Source: Edaphovirga cremea (GTDB lineage Bacteria > Pseudomonadota > Gammaproteobacteria > Enterobacterales > Enterobacteriaceae). From it: DNA of 64,000 bases. Positions within the stretch are counted from its first letter, which is position 1; the number at the start of each line of letters is the position of its first letter. Positions 8,478-18,494 of this stretch are shown here, in pieces. A model generated the notes under the pieces. The model saw only the letters and a program-made list of their open reading frames with translations. It ran no database searches and was not told the DNA's origin. The position numbers and the translations under genes were made by a program. The DNA lies in NCBI RefSeq assembly GCF_003332275.1, contig NZ_QOVA01000003.1, positions 248,001-312,000 of the forward strand, given 5' to 3'.

Positions 8478-9011
8478 TTAATGCATCTGGCTTCGGGCCT
8501 GATAAATGGCGTTATGGAAGGGCGCGAGTGCCAGCACCAGCGCTTGATGATACACGCTCGTTCGGCTCAATTTCCCGGCGGTGAAAATACTCATGGCACC
8601 GCCACGGCGCTTAACATCCGCAATTCCCGTCAGTTTTGCCATTTCGTCGCCTAATTCACGGCCTTGTCGAATACCTTGTAATATAATTTCAGGTAGCGCC
8701 AGACTGGCGGATCGTGATTCCCCACGCTGATGCATATTTTCTATCACCATCCAGGCGAAGGTCATCTCATCTTCGATGCCGGCTTCGATTCCGACCCAGA
8801 AGTCAGCTTCAGGGCGGAGTTGCCTGGCAGAAATCACCCGGTGACGTGCGCCGGTTCGTGTCTCCTGACAGCCGATAGGCTGGTGAGAGACGCCACTTTC
8901 AACCTCGATACCTTCAATGTAAAACGTGTCGGTACCGAATATGTCCTCAAAAGCCAGTCGGACAGCGTTGATTTTGGCCGGATTAGTAGTAGCAGCAATC
9001 ACATGATACAT
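8478..9011 (-). CDS. yjjX: Inosine/xanthosine triphosphatase YjjX
   Basis: A 177-residue protein of the YjjX/Maf-related NTPase family (E. coli 170). The N-terminal [11 protein letters not shown] and central VESGVSHQP...[10 protein letters not shown] motifs, plus FWVGIEAGI and [15 protein letters not shown], identify it. It hydrolyses non-canonical ITP, XTP and oxidised nucleotides (family knowledge), protecting nucleic acids. I place the start at the ATG giving [13 protein letters not shown], aligned with E. coli MHQVVCATTNPAK; a GTG five codons upstream (9026) is an alternative. It is convergent with trpR and divergent from gpmB, as in E. coli. Confidence 0.93.
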   Translation of the reverse strand: MYHVIAATTNPAKINAVRLAFEDIFGTDTFYIEGIEVESGVSHQPIGCQETRTGARHRVISARQLRPEADFWVGIEAGIEDEMTFAWMVIENMHQRGESRSASLALPEIILQGIRQGRELGDEMAKLTGIADVKRRGGAMSIFTAGKLSRTSVYHQALVLALAPFHNAIYQARSQMH

Positions 9012-9064
9012 AACTGTTCTCGACACCTATTGATAAGTTTCACGCAGTATAACGGAAAAAAGAC

Positions 9065-9712
9065 ATGTTACAGGTATATCTTGTTCGCCACGGCGAAACC
9101 GAATGGAACGCGGCACGCCGTATTCAGGGACAATCAGATAGTCCACTTACAGACCTAGGCGAACAGCAGGCAAAGCAGGTGGCTGAACGCATGCGCAAGC
9201 AGGGGATAACCCATGTGATCACCAGCGATTTAGGCCGTACCCAGAGTACCGCCAAAATCATTGCCGATGCATGTGGTTGCCCGGTGATCCTTGAACCCCG
9301 ACTGCGCGAACTGCATATGGGCGTGCTGGAAGAGCGGTTGATTGATGGATTGACCGCCGAAGAAGAGGGCTGGCGCAAGCAAATGGTGGATGGCACACCC
9401 GATGGGCGCATTCCTCAAGGGGAATCCATGTTGGAATTGGGCAAACGCATGCGCGCAGCGCTCGAAAGTTGCCTGGAATTACCTGCGGGAAGCAAACCGT
9501 TGATTGTCAGCCACGGAATTGCGCTGGGCTGCCTCATCGGAACGATTATTGGTTTGCCTGCGTATGCGGAACGGCGTCTTCGTTTGCGAAACTGTTCCCT
9601 GTCCCGCGTTGATCATCAGAACAGCCCTTGGCTGGCGCCTGGCTGGATTGTTGAAACTGCGGGCGACACCTCACATCTGGATATGCCCGCACTTGATGAG
9701 ATACAGCGTTAA
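9065..9712 (+). CDS. gpmB: Histidine phosphatase family protein GpmB (YtjC)
   Basis: A 215-residue phosphoglycerate-mutase-like protein. The motif LVRHGETEWN with catalytic His9, the acceptor-site EL...MGVLEER region and VSHG with the second His near 151 define the superfamily. It is annotated as a cofactor-dependent phosphoglycerate mutase 2, but close homologues behave as broad phosphatases, so the glycolytic role is uncertain. Its TAA stop overlaps the opposing rob stop in a shared TTAA, so the two genes meet end to end with no spacer. Confidence 0.93.
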   Translation: MLQVYLVRHGETEWNAARRIQGQSDSPLTDLGEQQAKQVAERMRKQGITHVITSDLGRTQSTAKIIADACGCPVILEPRLRELHMGVLEERLIDGLTAEEEGWRKQMVDGTPDGRIPQGESMLELGKRMRAALESCLELPAGSKPLIVSHGIALGCLIGTIIGLPAYAERRLRLRNCSLSRVDHQNSPWLAPGWIVETAGDTSHLDMPALDEIQR

Positions 9713-10575
9713 CGGCGGATCGGGATCAGGTATTCACATTCAAGCTCTTCAGGTGGCTGTTCATTCGGACCACCTTTAGGGAAGAATCGTTCGATGTCGT
9801 GACCACGTCTGCGCGTCAATTTCATTGATGGCAGACAGGTACCGTACAGCGTCAGAATGAAATCCTGCAGACCGTCGATCGGACCCTGATAAGTGAATAA
9901 GGCATACTCACCGCCTTGCAGGATAACCGGTTGTCCTTCTGGCACATTGGCAGGAACGTGCTGAGGTTCGATAGCCGTGGTATAGAACACTTCTTGTTCA
10001 TCGTCCTTTTCCTGGCTGGGGCGAGAATGATGTAAACCGTACAGCACCGGAGGAATGCTCTTCGCTTCTCCAAGATATTGACGCCAAAAATGGGTGCGCA
10101 ATTCCGTACGGAAATTCGAGATTTGCTCCAGCGTACAGGTGTAGCTTTGTGTCATCCCCACCAGATTCTGCTCGGGTAACGAGATGAACTCTGGTTGCGG
10201 CAGATGGAAGGCACCTAAACGGATCGGTGGGCAAATTCCGAATGAATGCCAATCTTCTGCACGACGATAAAGAGCCGGGGTTTGCGAAAATTGTTTCTTA
10301 AATGCGCGGGTAAAAGTTTGCTGAGAATCAAAACGATATTGCAGTGCGATATCCAATATCGGGCGACTGGTTAAACGCAGCGCTACCGCGGCTTTTGAAA
10401 GTCTGCGGGCACGGATATAGGCGCCAATGGCATTGCCAGTGACATCTTTAAACATCCGTTGCAGGTGCCATTTGGAATAGCCAGCTTTGGCAGCAACGTT
10501 GTCAAGTGATAGTGGCTGATCGAGATGGCTTTCTAACCAGCTAAGAAGATCACGAATGATTCCGGCTTGATCCAT
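9709..10575 (-). CDS. rob: Right-origin-binding transcription activator Rob (AraC/XylS family)
   Basis: A 288-residue protein (E. coli 289). The N-terminal AraC double helix-turn-helix includes LDNVAAKAGYSKWHLQRMFK and DIALQYRFDSQQTFTRAFKK. It is followed by a GyrI-like C-terminal ligand domain ending in ECEYLIPIRR. Rob activates the mar/sox/rob regulon (AcrAB efflux, stress and solvent tolerance) and is released from sequestration by bile salts or dipyridyl in E. coli (family knowledge). It is convergent with gpmB and divergent from creA across about 210 bases. Confidence 0.97.
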   Translation of the reverse strand: MDQAGIIRDLLSWLESHLDQPLSLDNVAAKAGYSKWHLQRMFKDVTGNAIGAYIRARRLSKAAVALRLTSRPILDIALQYRFDSQQTFTRAFKKQFSQTPALYRRAEDWHSFGICPPIRLGAFHLPQPEFISLPEQNLVGMTQSYTCTLEQISNFRTELRTHFWRQYLGEAKSIPPVLYGLHHSRPSQEKDDEQEVFYTTAIEPQHVPANVPEGQPVILQGGEYALFTYQGPIDGLQDFILTLYGTCLPSMKLTRRRGHDIERFFPKGGPNEQPPEELECEYLIPIRR

Positions 10576-10786
10576 AGATCGTCCTCGTTGAACTAAGAGA
10601 TGCGCAAAGAATGATGACGCCGCATGATAGCAACTTTTTAACGTTAAAACTTCTTAAGAATTTTTAGTCTGTGAGTGCTATATATCTCATGTCTTTTGGG
10701 AAGATGCTGCTTTTGTGATGCATACCAAAAAAAACAGTCCTGAGTATGCAATTCGACATGCAATGCTTTGTTTTTGGAGTAAGTAA

Positions 10787-11263
10787 ATGAAAATGCGATG
10801 GTTATTTTTCTGTGGCCTGCTGACTGGCACGGTAAATATGGCGCAGGCAGAACAGGTCGGGTCCGTGGATACCGTTTTTAAACTCTTCGGGCCGGATCAT
10901 AAAATTCTGGTAGAGGCGTTCGATGACCCTGATGTTAAAAATGTAACTTGTTATATCAGTCGAGCAAAAACCGGAGGAATAAAAGGGGGATTGGGGTTGG
11001 CGGAGGACACATCCGATGCTGCCATTTCTTGCCAACAGGTCGGTGTTATCGAGCTGAGTGACAAAGTGAAGGCCTCTCAGGATAAAGGCATCGTTGTTTT
11101 TCAGAAACGAACTTCGCTGGTGTTTAAGAAACTTCAGGTAGTACGCTTTTATGACGAGAAACGCAACGCGCTCATCTATCTCTCCTATTCCGATAAAGTG
11201 GTCGATGGTTCGCCGAAGAATGCGTTGAGCGCTGTGCCGATTATTCCCTGGGGCACACGCTAG
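10787..11263 (+). CDS. creA: Periplasmic CreA family protein
   Basis: A 158-residue protein with a signal peptide (hydrophobic stretch ending MAQA, mature from about residue 22) and the highly conserved CreA body [36 protein letters not shown] and [14 protein letters not shown]. The molecular function is unknown. In E. coli it heads creABCD. Here the CreBC two-component system and CreD are missing and creA ends 60 bases from the arcA stop, separated by one bidirectional terminator. An upstream GGAGTAAGTAA provides a good ribosome-binding site. Confidence 0.95.
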   Translation: MKMRWLFFCGLLTGTVNMAQAEQVGSVDTVFKLFGPDHKILVEAFDDPDVKNVTCYISRAKTGGIKGGLGLAEDTSDAAISCQQVGVIELSDKVKASQDKGIVVFQKRTSLVFKKLQVVRFYDEKRNALIYLSYSDKVVDGSPKNALSAVPIIPWGTR

Positions 11264-11267
11264 AGAC

Positions 11268-11298
11268 AAAAATGCCAGCATCCAGTGCTGGCATTTTT
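11268..11298. terminator. Bidirectional terminator between creA and arcA
   Basis: AAAAATGCCAGCA / TGCTGGCATTTTT, a perfect 13-bp stem with a TCCAG loop. Flanking A and T runs let it serve both convergent genes. Confidence 0.93.
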
Positions 11299-11322
11299 CT
11301 TAGCGCATTCCTGACGCCAGAG

Positions 11323-12039
11323 TTATTCTTCCAGATCGCCGCAGAAGCGGTAACCTTCACCATGAATGGTGGCAATAATTTCTGGAGAATTCGGTATCGA
11401 TTCAAAATGCTTGCGAATGCGGCGAATAGTCACATCAACCGTGCGGTCTTTTGCTTTCAACTCGCGTCCGGTCATTTTCTTCAACAGCTCATCGCGGGTC
11501 TGAATCTTGCCGGGATTTTCACAGAAGTGCAGCATGGCACGGAATTCACTGCGCGGCAGTTTGTAATGTTCACCGTTGGGGCTGATCAACGAACGACTGT
11601 TGATCTCCAGCTTCCAACCGTTGAACTTGTAGCTCTCAACCAGTTTGCGTTCTTCAACCGCTTTACCGTTATTCATGGTACGTAACAGTAGATTACGGGC
11701 GCGAATGGCCAGCTCAAGTGGATTGTACGGCTTGGTGATATAATGATCTGCACCAATTTCCAGGCCCAGGATTTTATCAACTTCATTGTCACGCCCGGTC
11801 AAAAACATCAGCGCGACGCTCGCCTGTTCACGCAGTTCGCGAGCCAACAGTAGACCGTTCTTGCCTGGAAGGTTGATATCCATGATAACAAGATCGATCT
11901 TATCTTCAGCCAGAACCTGGTGCATTTCTGCGCCATTACTGGCTTCACGAACAACATAGCCTTCTGCCTGGAACAGGGACTTTAATGTATTACGAGTTAC
12001 TAACTCGTCTTCAACGATCAGAATGTGCGCGGTCTGCAT
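11323..12039 (-). CDS. arcA: Aerobic respiration control response regulator ArcA
   Basis: A 238-residue OmpR-family regulator, same length as E. coli ArcA. The receiver domain carries the acidic pocket EDE at 10-12 and phosphoacceptor Asp54 in [10 protein letters not shown], with Lys in YITKPYNP. The C-terminal winged helix contains [15 protein letters not shown]. With sensor ArcB it represses aerobic metabolism genes under micro- or anaerobic conditions. It is preceded by a long upstream region with an FNR-like box, matching the FNR activation known for E. coli arcA. Confidence 0.98.
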   Translation of the reverse strand: MQTAHILIVEDELVTRNTLKSLFQAEGYVVREASNGAEMHQVLAEDKIDLVIMDINLPGKNGLLLARELREQASVALMFLTGRDNEVDKILGLEIGADHYITKPYNPLELAIRARNLLLRTMNNGKAVEERKLVESYKFNGWKLEINSRSLISPNGEHYKLPRSEFRAMLHFCENPGKIQTRDELLKKMTGRELKAKDRTVDVTIRRIRKHFESIPNSPEIIATIHGEGYRFCGDLEE

Positions 12040-12141
12040 GGGTTGCTACCTAAAATTGCCAACAAAATAGAAAATAGGAAGTACAGAAGTCTTTGTTTTC
12101 TAGGAGCTGCGCGCATCTATGACCCACATCTCTCTTGCACC

Positions 12142-12285
12142 CTGACTAAAGTACGTAAACTCGTTCTTGATGCACTTTCCATCAACGTCAACAACATCGC
12201 TAGCTTGGTTGGGGGGATGCCTTTCCCTACAGCCTCTAGGGTACCAAAAGCGGCGCATATCCTAACCCTATTAACAGCAATATAA
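12142..12285 (+). CDS. yjjY: YjjY-like small ORF without a normal start codon
   Basis: The frame encodes 47 residues closely matching the small E. coli protein YjjY (46 residues): TKVRKLVLDALSINVNNIAS aligns with TKVRNCVLDALSINVNNIIS, and the C-terminus ILTLLTAI also matches. The codon at the E. coli ATG position is CTG here, and no ATG or GTG is nearby in frame (the frame stays open upstream to 12025, into the arcA start on the opposite strand). It may initiate at CTG, or the conservation may reflect DNA or RNA function in the arcA upstream region. Function unknown. Confidence 0.45.
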   Translation: MTKVRKLVLDALSINVNNIASLVGGMPFPTASRVPKAAHILTLLTAI

Positions 12286-12690
12286 CAGTGTGTGTCGAAT
12301 TTACCACCCAACAAAACTACGGTTTATTGACATACATCAATTTCAATTGTAGCACGTTAACAGATTAGTCAAAAACTCTTACAAGAATGGCGAGTTAAGT
12401 CACACTTCGTTGATTATTCTTCACGATTCAGCATGAGGATCGACCAAGGGAATTTAACAAAAATAATATAAATTGCGCCAGCTTTATCTCGTTGAATTCT
12501 ATTTATTTTGTAAACTTAAACGTGTTCGGCGGGAAGTTGAGTGCATTAAGCCACGTTAAGCGGTGTTTTTGCTCTCTTGTAAGTCAATGAATATGTTAAT
12601 TAAATGTGAATTTTTGATAAATGGCATCTCAATGAATGACAGGATAAAGTGGTTATCGACCATTTTCCCCCGTTTCTAACTGAGTTTCTG
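12286..12690. other. AT-rich arcA/lasT divergent control region
   Basis: About 400 gene-free bases between the yjjY-like ORF and lasT. Apart from the FNR-like site I see AT-rich sequence without clear hairpins. It should hold the distal arcA promoters and the lasT promoter. Confidence 0.5.
12327..12340. promoter_or_regulatory. FNR-like binding site upstream of arcA
   Basis: TTGACATACATCAA matches the FNR consensus TTGAT-N4-ATCAA with one mismatch. It lies about 290 bases upstream of the arcA start, in keeping with the long arcA leader and FNR activation known in E. coli. Confidence 0.6.
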
Positions 12691-13380
12691 ATGCAATTAC
12701 ATATCATTTTAGTTTCACCTGCCCGGCCTGAGAATGTCGGGGCTGCGGCAAGGGCAATGAAAACCATGGGGTTTGATTCATTGCGGATCGTGAATAGCCA
12801 GGCTCATCTCCAACCGGAAGCGGGTTGGGTTGCACATGGTTCGGGTGAAATACTGCAGCAGGCCACGCATTTCGATTCACTGGAAAGTGCACTGTCAGAC
12901 ATTGATTTCGCTATCGCCACCACGGCACGCAGTCGCGCAAGATTTCATTACTACAGTACTCCGCAGCAACTCTTTGAACAACTTCAGGAAAAGCAGCAGT
13001 GGGTAAATCAGGTGGCATTGATCTTTGGGCGAGAGGATTCTGGGCTGACAAATGATGAGTTGGCGTTGGCCGATCTTTTGACGGGTGTGCCGATGAAAGC
13101 CGACTATCCCTCACTGAATCTGGGGCAGGCCGTCATGGTGTATTGCTATCAGTTATCGGCGTTGCTTCATGATTTCTCAGCACCCGAACCGGAGAGAGCC
13201 TTCAGTGGTCAATTGGCTGCGCTGCGCAAGCGTTTTGATACCTTATTGCAGCGTTTGGACGTTGCTGGAGATGAAAAATTGCGCGATTGGATACATCAAA
13301 GATTGGGTGGCGTGGAGCAAAGGGATACGGCGATGCTGCATACCTTGCTGCATGACATTGAAAAAAAAATAGGGGAATAA
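12691..13380 (+). CDS. lasT: LasT/YjtD-type SPOUT RNA methyltransferase (TrmH family)
   Basis: A 229-residue SpoU/TrmH-family protein (E. coli YjtD 228). Family motifs are RPENVGAAARAMKTMG near 12-27, LIFGREDSGLTNDEL near 110 and the knotted SAM-binding SLNLGQAVMVYCYQL near 145. It resembles TrmJ and is predicted to methylate an RNA ribose; the target of LasT itself is not established. I chose the ATG giving MQLHIILVSPARPENVG because it matches the E. coli length; a GTG at 12649 preceded by AGGA would add 14 residues. It lies upstream of the thr operon, as in E. coli. Confidence 0.9.
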   Translation: MQLHIILVSPARPENVGAAARAMKTMGFDSLRIVNSQAHLQPEAGWVAHGSGEILQQATHFDSLESALSDIDFAIATTARSRARFHYYSTPQQLFEQLQEKQQWVNQVALIFGREDSGLTNDELALADLLTGVPMKADYPSLNLGQAVMVYCYQLSALLHDFSAPEPERAFSGQLAALRKRFDTLLQRLDVAGDEKLRDWIHQRLGGVEQRDTAMLHTLLHDIEKKIGE

Positions 13381-13534
13381 TCGACTTCTCAATCACTGTT
13401 TTTGCGTTCATATGTAGATTAATATTCTGTTGTTTTTTGATTAATCGTGGTGTTTTAACTGCTGAATCAAAAATCCAGAGATTGATATCATGCCGCTCCA
13501 TATGCTCTTCAAAACGGGTGGACTCAGAAAAAAT

Positions 13535-13563
13535 TTGACTTGGTGAACCTATTGCTTTAGCTA
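13535..13563 (+). promoter_or_regulatory. thr operon promoter
   Basis: TTGACT, a 17-base spacer and TAGCTA line up with the E. coli thr promoter (TTGACT, 17 bases, TAACCA). The leader peptide begins about 38 bases downstream. The remaining 13381-13534 contain no gene. Confidence 0.8.
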
Positions 13564-13601
13564 ATAGAGGGGGACAGATTTAATTGAGACAGACAGAGAC
13601 A

Positions 13602-13670
13602 ATGCGAAACATCAGCCTGAATACGACAATTATTACCACCACCGATACCACAGGTAACGGGGCGGGCTGA
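13602..13670 (+). CDS. thrL: thr operon leader peptide
   Basis: This 22-codon leader starts MRNISLNTTIITTTD and ends TGNGAG, the same ending as E. coli ThrL. It contains seven Thr and three Ile codons, so ribosome pausing would sense charged Thr and Ile tRNAs and set the downstream attenuator. One Asp interrupts the Thr run. The TGA stop is about 25 bases before the attenuator stem. Confidence 0.95.
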   Translation: MRNISLNTTIITTTDTTGNGAG

Positions 13671-13690
13671 CGCGCACAGGAAAAACAAGA

Positions 13691-13727
13691 AAAAAGCCCG
13701 CACCTAACCAGTGCGGGCTTTTTTTTC
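13691..13727 (+). terminator. thr attenuator
   Basis: AGCCCGCAC / GTGCGGGCT, a 9-bp GC-rich stem with a 7-base loop followed by a run of T, located between thrL and thrA. It is the terminator hairpin of classical Thr/Ile attenuation. Confidence 0.95.
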
Positions 13728-13752
13728 GACATAAATTCAGGAGAGATCAGAA

Positions 13753-16212
13753 ATGCGAGTGCTGAAATTTGGCGGAACCTCAGTAGCAAATGCAGAACGC
13801 TTTATGCGTGTTGCCGATATCATGGAAAGTAATGCACGTCAGGGACAGGTTGCGACCGTGCTTTCTGCACCGGCCAAGATCACCAATCACTTGGTTGCGA
13901 TGATTGAAAAAACGGTGGCTGGTCAAGACATTCTGCCGAATATCAGTGATGCCGAACGTATTTTCTCCGAACTGCTTAGCGGCTTGGCAAAAATACAACC
14001 GGGTTTTGATTACGCCAAACTCAAGGCTTTTGTTGAGCAGGAGTTTGCGCAGCTCAAGCAAAAACTTCATGGTATTGCGCTTCTCGGCCAATGTCCTGAT
14101 AGCGTCAATGCGAGGATCATCTGCCTGGGTGAGAAGATGTCGATCGCCATTATGGAAGCGGTGTTCAAGGCTAAAGGGTTTGGCGTGACGGTAATCAATC
14201 CCGTCGAAAAACTGCTGGCGCATGGCCATTATATGGAGTCGACGGTCGATATCGCGCAGTCCACCCTGCGCATTTCAGCCAAGGCCATTCCTGCGGATCA
14301 TATTGTGCTGATGGCGGGTTTCACTGCGGGCAACGAGAAGAGTGAATTGGTCGTGCTGGGCCGTAACGGCTCGGACTATTCGGCTGCCGTTCTGGCCGCC
14401 TGTCTGCGCGCAGATTGTTGCGAAATCTGGACGGATGTCGACGGTGTATACACCTGTGACCCGCGTACTGTTCCTGACGCAAGGTTACTGAAGTCGATGT
14501 CCTATCAGGAAGCGATGGAACTTTCCTACTTCGGTGCCAAAGTTCTCCATCCCCGCACCATCGCCCCCATCGCCCAATTCCAGATTCCTTGCCTGATTAA
14601 AAACACCACTAACCCACAAGCTCCCGGCACGCTGATTGGCGGTGAGAGTCTCGGCGACCTCAATCCGGTCAAAGGTATCACCAACCTGAATAATATGGCG
14701 ATGTTCAACGTGTCCGGACCGGGCATGAAAGGGATGATCGGCATGGCGGCTCGGGTGTTTGCAGTGATGTCGCGTTCAGGCATCTCCGTGGTGTTAATCA
14801 CCCAATCGTCTTCCGAATACAGCATCAGTTTCTGCGTACCGCAAAGCGAACTGCATCGTGCACGCAAGGCACTGGAAGATGAGTTCTATCTGGAGCTGAA
14901 AGATGGACTGCTGGAACCTCTGGACGTCATGGAACATCTGGCGGTGATTTCGGTTGTGGGTGACGGCATGCGCACGCTGCGTGGTATCTCAGCGAAATTT
15001 TTTGCAGCACTGGCGCGCGCCAACATCAATATCATCGCCATTGCCCAGGGATCTTCGGAACGCTCCATTTCGGTGGTCGTCAATAATGAAGATGCCACGA
15101 CGGGCGTTCGCGTCAGTCACCAAATGCTGTTCAACACCGATCAGGTTATCGAAGTGTTTGTGATTGGCGTGGGTGGTGTAGGCGGGGCGTTGATTGAGCA
15201 GATCTCCCGTCAACAAGCCTGGCTGAAAAAGAGGCATATTGATTTGCGCGTTTGCGGTATCGCCAACTCCCGCGCCATGCTGACCAATGTCCATGGTATC
15301 GCGCTCGATAGCTGGCGCGATGAACTGGGGGCAGCGAAAGAGCCCTTCAACCTGGGACGTCTGATTCGTCTGGTCAAACAATACCACCTGTTGAACCCGG
15401 TGATTGTCGATTGTACCTCGAGTCAGGAAGTTGCCGATCAGTATGCCGATTTCCTGGCAGATGGTTTCCACATTGTTACGCCGAACAAAAAAGCGAACAC
15501 CTCGTCGATGAATTATTACCATCAACTGCGTAAAGCGGCTGCGGGATCCCGACGCAAGTTCCTGTACGACACTAACGTGGGCGCAGGTTTGCCGGTTATC
15601 GAGAATTTGCAGAACCTGCTGAATGCGGGTGATGAACTGACACGCTTCTCGGGAATTCTTTCAGGTTCCCTGTCGTTTATTTTCGGTAAGCTGGATGAAG
15701 GGATGTCCCTGTCAGAAGCGACCCATCAGGCGAAACAGAACGGCTATACGGAGCCCGATCCGCGTGACGATCTTTCCGGAATGGATGTGGCGCGCAAGCT
15801 GTTGATTCTGGCGCGTGAAGCCGGTTATCGTCTTGAGCTGGAAGACATCGACGTAGAATCCGTGTTGCCTGCCTCATTTGATTCCAGCGGCAGCGTGGCT
15901 GATTTCATGGCCCGCCTGCCGTCGCTGGACGAAGAGTTTGCCCGCCGCATTGCGCAAGCTAACGCGGAAGGGAAAGTGTTGCGCTATGTCGGTGTGATCG
16001 AAGATGGGCGCTGTCTGGTTAAAATCGACGCAGTGGACGGCGATGATCCGCTGTATAAAGTTAAAAATGGTGAGAATGCGTTGGCGTTTTATACTCGCTA
16101 TTACCAGCCGCTGCCATTAGTTCTGCGCGGTTACGGTGCGGGCAACGATGTCACCGCCGCAGGCGTTTTCGCCGATCTTTTGCGCACGCTGTCATGGAAG
16201 TTGGGAGTCTAA
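13753..16212 (+). CDS. thrA: Bifunctional aspartokinase I / homoserine dehydrogenase I
   Basis: 819 residues (E. coli 820). The N-terminal aspartokinase starts [13 protein letters not shown], whose Lys5 and GGTS belong to the kinase site. Tandem ACT domains for threonine feedback occupy roughly 315-460. The NAD(P)-binding homoserine dehydrogenase begins near 465 with [16 protein letters not shown] and includes [22 protein letters not shown]. It catalyses steps 1 and 3 from aspartate to threonine and is inhibited by threonine. First structural gene of thrABC, preceded by AGGAGAG. Confidence 0.98.
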   Translation: MRVLKFGGTSVANAERFMRVADIMESNARQGQVATVLSAPAKITNHLVAMIEKTVAGQDILPNISDAERIFSELLSGLAKIQPGFDYAKLKAFVEQEFAQLKQKLHGIALLGQCPDSVNARIICLGEKMSIAIMEAVFKAKGFGVTVINPVEKLLAHGHYMESTVDIAQSTLRISAKAIPADHIVLMAGFTAGNEKSELVVLGRNGSDYSAAVLAACLRADCCEIWTDVDGVYTCDPRTVPDARLLKSMSYQEAMELSYFGAKVLHPRTIAPIAQFQIPCLIKNTTNPQAPGTLIGGESLGDLNPVKGITNLNNMAMFNVSGPGMKGMIGMAARVFAVMSRSGISVVLITQSSSEYSISFCVPQSELHRARKALEDEFYLELKDGLLEPLDVMEHLAVISVVGDGMRTLRGISAKFFAALARANINIIAIAQGSSERSISVVVNNEDATTGVRVSHQMLFNTDQVIEVFVIGVGGVGGALIEQISRQQAWLKKRHIDLRVCGIANSRAMLTNVHGIALDSWRDELGAAKEPFNLGRLIRLVKQYHLLNPVIVDCTSSQEVADQYADFLADGFHIVTPNKKANTSSMNYYHQLRKAAAGSRRKFLYDTNVGAGLPVIENLQNLLNAGDELTRFSGILSGSLSFIFGKLDEGMSLSEATHQAKQNGYTEPDPRDDLSGMDVARKLLILAREAGYRLELEDIDVESVLPASFDSSGSVADFMARLPSLDEEFARRIAQANAEGKVLRYVGVIEDGRCLVKIDAVDGDDPLYKVKNGENALAFYTRYYQPLPLVLRGYGAGNDVTAAGVFADLLRTLSWKLGV

Positions 16213-16213
16213 T

Positions 16214-17143
16214 ATGGTTAAGGTGTATGCACCGGCCTCGATTGGTAATGTAAGCGTTGGTTTTGATGTGCTCGGTGCGGCGGTGTCGCCGGCCGATGGT
16301 TCTCTGCTCGGCGATTGTGTCAGCGTAAAAGCGGCTGAGGTCTTCAGCCTGAAAAATGAAGGGCGTTTCGTCAGCAAACTGCCGGACGATCCGAAAGAGA
16401 ATATCGTCTACCAATGCTGGCAGCGTTTCTGTCAGGAAATTGGCAAAGAGATCCCCGTCGCGATGACGCTGGAGAAAAATATGCCGATCGGTTCAGGTCT
16501 GGGTTCCAGCGCCTGCTCTGTCGTTGCCGGATTGATGGCAATGAATGAATTTTGTGGCAAACCGTTGGACGACAACACTCTCCTTACGTTGATGGGTGAG
16601 CTGGAAGGGCGTATTTCTGGCAGTGTGCATTACGACAATGTTGCGCCGTGTTTCCTTGGCGGTTTGCAACTGATGCTTAACGAAAACGGAATTATCAGTC
16701 AGGACGTTCCCGGTTTCAGCGATTGGCTGTGGGTCATGGCGTATCCCGGCATCAAAGTGTCAACGGCGGAAGCGCGGGCCATTCTGCCGGCACAATACCG
16801 TCGCCAGGACTGCATCAATCATGGCCGTTATCTGGCCGGGTTTATTCACGCCTGCCATACTCAACAACCTGAGCTGGCGGTTAAGTTGATGCAGGATGTG
16901 ATCGCCGAGCCGTATCGTACCCGCTTGCTGCCGGGTTTTGCCGAGGCGCGTAAAGCGGCTCGGGAAATCGGTGCGCTGGCCTGTGGAATTTCGGGTTCAG
17001 GCCCGACGCTGTTTGCCGTGTGTAACGACCGGGAAACGGCGCGTCGTATGGCTGACTGGTTGGAAAACCACTACCTGCAAAACGACGAAGGTTTTGTTCA
17101 TATTTGCCGTCTGGATACTGCAGGCGCACGACTATTGGGATAA
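16214..17143 (+). CDS. thrB: Homoserine kinase
   Basis: 309 residues (E. coli 310), GHMP kinase family. The phosphate-binding motif [16 protein letters not shown] lies near 91-106, and the C-terminal [12 protein letters not shown] is the third GHMP motif. It phosphorylates L-homoserine with ATP in the cytosol. The ATG lies one base after the thrA stop, giving translational coupling. A longer frame extends upstream inside thrA, but the ATG giving [18 protein letters not shown] is the E. coli start. Confidence 0.98.
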   Translation: MVKVYAPASIGNVSVGFDVLGAAVSPADGSLLGDCVSVKAAEVFSLKNEGRFVSKLPDDPKENIVYQCWQRFCQEIGKEIPVAMTLEKNMPIGSGLGSSACSVVAGLMAMNEFCGKPLDDNTLLTLMGELEGRISGSVHYDNVAPCFLGGLQLMLNENGIISQDVPGFSDWLWVMAYPGIKVSTAEARAILPAQYRRQDCINHGRYLAGFIHACHTQQPELAVKLMQDVIAEPYRTRLLPGFAEARKAAREIGALACGISGSGPTLFAVCNDRETARRMADWLENHYLQNDEGFVHICRLDTAGARLLG

Positions 17144-17146
17144 CGC

Positions 17147-18436
17147 ATGAAACTGTACAATCTGAAGGATCACAACGAGCAAGTCAGCTTTGCCCAGGCG
17201 ATCAAACAGGGATTAGGCAAAAAGCAGGGGCTTTTTTTCCCGCTGGAATTGCCGGAATTTGAGCTGACTGAAATCGATCATTTACTCGAGTTGGATTTCG
17301 TTACCCGTAGCGCGCGTATTCTGTCGACTTTTATCGGCGATGAAATCCCAGAAGAAACACTGTTAAAACGCGTCAAGGCGGCATTTGAATTCCCTGCGCC
17401 CGTGGTTAAGGTGGAAGACGACATCTCCACGCTGGAGCTGTTCCACGGCCCGACGCTGGCATTCAAGGACTTCGGCGGCCGTTTCATGGCGCAAATGCTG
17501 ACTGAAGTTTCTGGCGACGAGCCGGTGACCATTTTGACCGCAACCTCTGGCGATACCGGTGCGGCAGTGGCGCATGCGTTCTACGGCCTGAAAAACGTGC
17601 GTGTGGTGATCCTCTATCCGCGTGGCAAAATCAGCCCGTTGCAGGAAAAACTGTTCTGTACGCTGGGTGGGAATATCCACACGGTGGCGATTGATGGTGA
17701 TTTTGATGCCTGTCAGGCGCTGGTGAAGCAGTCATTTGATGATGAAGAGCTGAAGCGCGAACTGAGCCTCAACTCGGCCAACTCAATTAATATCAGCCGT
17801 CTGCTGGCCCAGATCTGCTACTACTTTGAGGCTGTTGCACAACTGCCGCAGCATGACCGCAATCAGTTGGTGGTGTCGGTGCCCAGCGGCAACTTTGGCG
17901 ATCTCACGGCAGGGCTGTTGGCGAAATCCCTTGGATTGCCCATTAAGCGTTTCATCGCGGCGACCAATGCCAATGACACAGTTCCCCGCTACCTGGCGCA
18001 GGGACAATGGCTGCCGAGTGCAACCGTGGCGACCCTGTCGAATGCCATGGATGTCAGCCAACCGAATAACTGGCCGCGCGTTGAAGAACTGTTCCGTCGC
18101 AAAATCTGGCAGTTAAAAGAGTTGGGATTTGGTGCTGTCAGTGATGAAACCACCAAAGAGACGATGCATGAGTTGGCAGCGAAAGGCTATATTTCTGAAC
18201 CACATGCCGCCATCGCTTACCGGCTGCTGCGCGATCAGTTGAAAGAGGGTGAGTTTGGTCTGTTCCTCGGTACAGCGCATCCGGCCAAATTCAAAGAGAG
18301 CGTTGAAGAGATCCTCGGCCAGCCGTTGGTACTGCCAAATGAACTGGCAGTGCGCGCCAATTTGCCTCTGTTGTCACACAACATGGGCGCTGACTTTGCA
18401 GGACTGCGCAGTTTCCTGTTGGGATTGCCGAAGTAA
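17147..18436 (+). CDS. threonine synthase thrC: Threonine synthase
   Basis: 429 residues (E. coli 428), a pyridoxal-phosphate enzyme of fold type II that converts O-phosphohomoserine to threonine. The PLP lysine lies in GPTLAFKDFGGRFMAQ near residue 107, and the phosphate-binding loop is TATSGDTGAAVAHAF. It begins three bases after thrB and closes the thr operon before a strong terminator. Confidence 0.98.
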   Translation: MKLYNLKDHNEQVSFAQAIKQGLGKKQGLFFPLELPEFELTEIDHLLELDFVTRSARILSTFIGDEIPEETLLKRVKAAFEFPAPVVKVEDDISTLELFHGPTLAFKDFGGRFMAQMLTEVSGDEPVTILTATSGDTGAAVAHAFYGLKNVRVVILYPRGKISPLQEKLFCTLGGNIHTVAIDGDFDACQALVKQSFDDEELKRELSLNSANSINISRLLAQICYYFEAVAQLPQHDRNQLVVSVPSGNFGDLTAGLLAKSLGLPIKRFIAATNANDTVPRYLAQGQWLPSATVATLSNAMDVSQPNNWPRVEELFRRKIWQLKELGFGAVSDETTKETMHELAAKGYISEPHAAIAYRLLRDQLKEGEFGLFLGTAHPAKFKESVEEILGQPLVLPNELAVRANLPLLSHNMGADFAGLRSFLLGLPK

Positions 18437-18450
18437 CATTAAGACGTGGC

Positions 18451-18475
18451 AAAAAGGGCCTGATGGCCCTTTTTT
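18451..18475. terminator. Terminator shared by thrC and yaaA
   Basis: AAAAAGGGCC-TGAT-GGCCCTTTTTT, a perfect stem with A and T flanks, lying between the convergent thrC and yaaA genes. Confidence 0.93.
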
Positions 18476-18494
18476 ATCATGCTTTCACGCTGTA

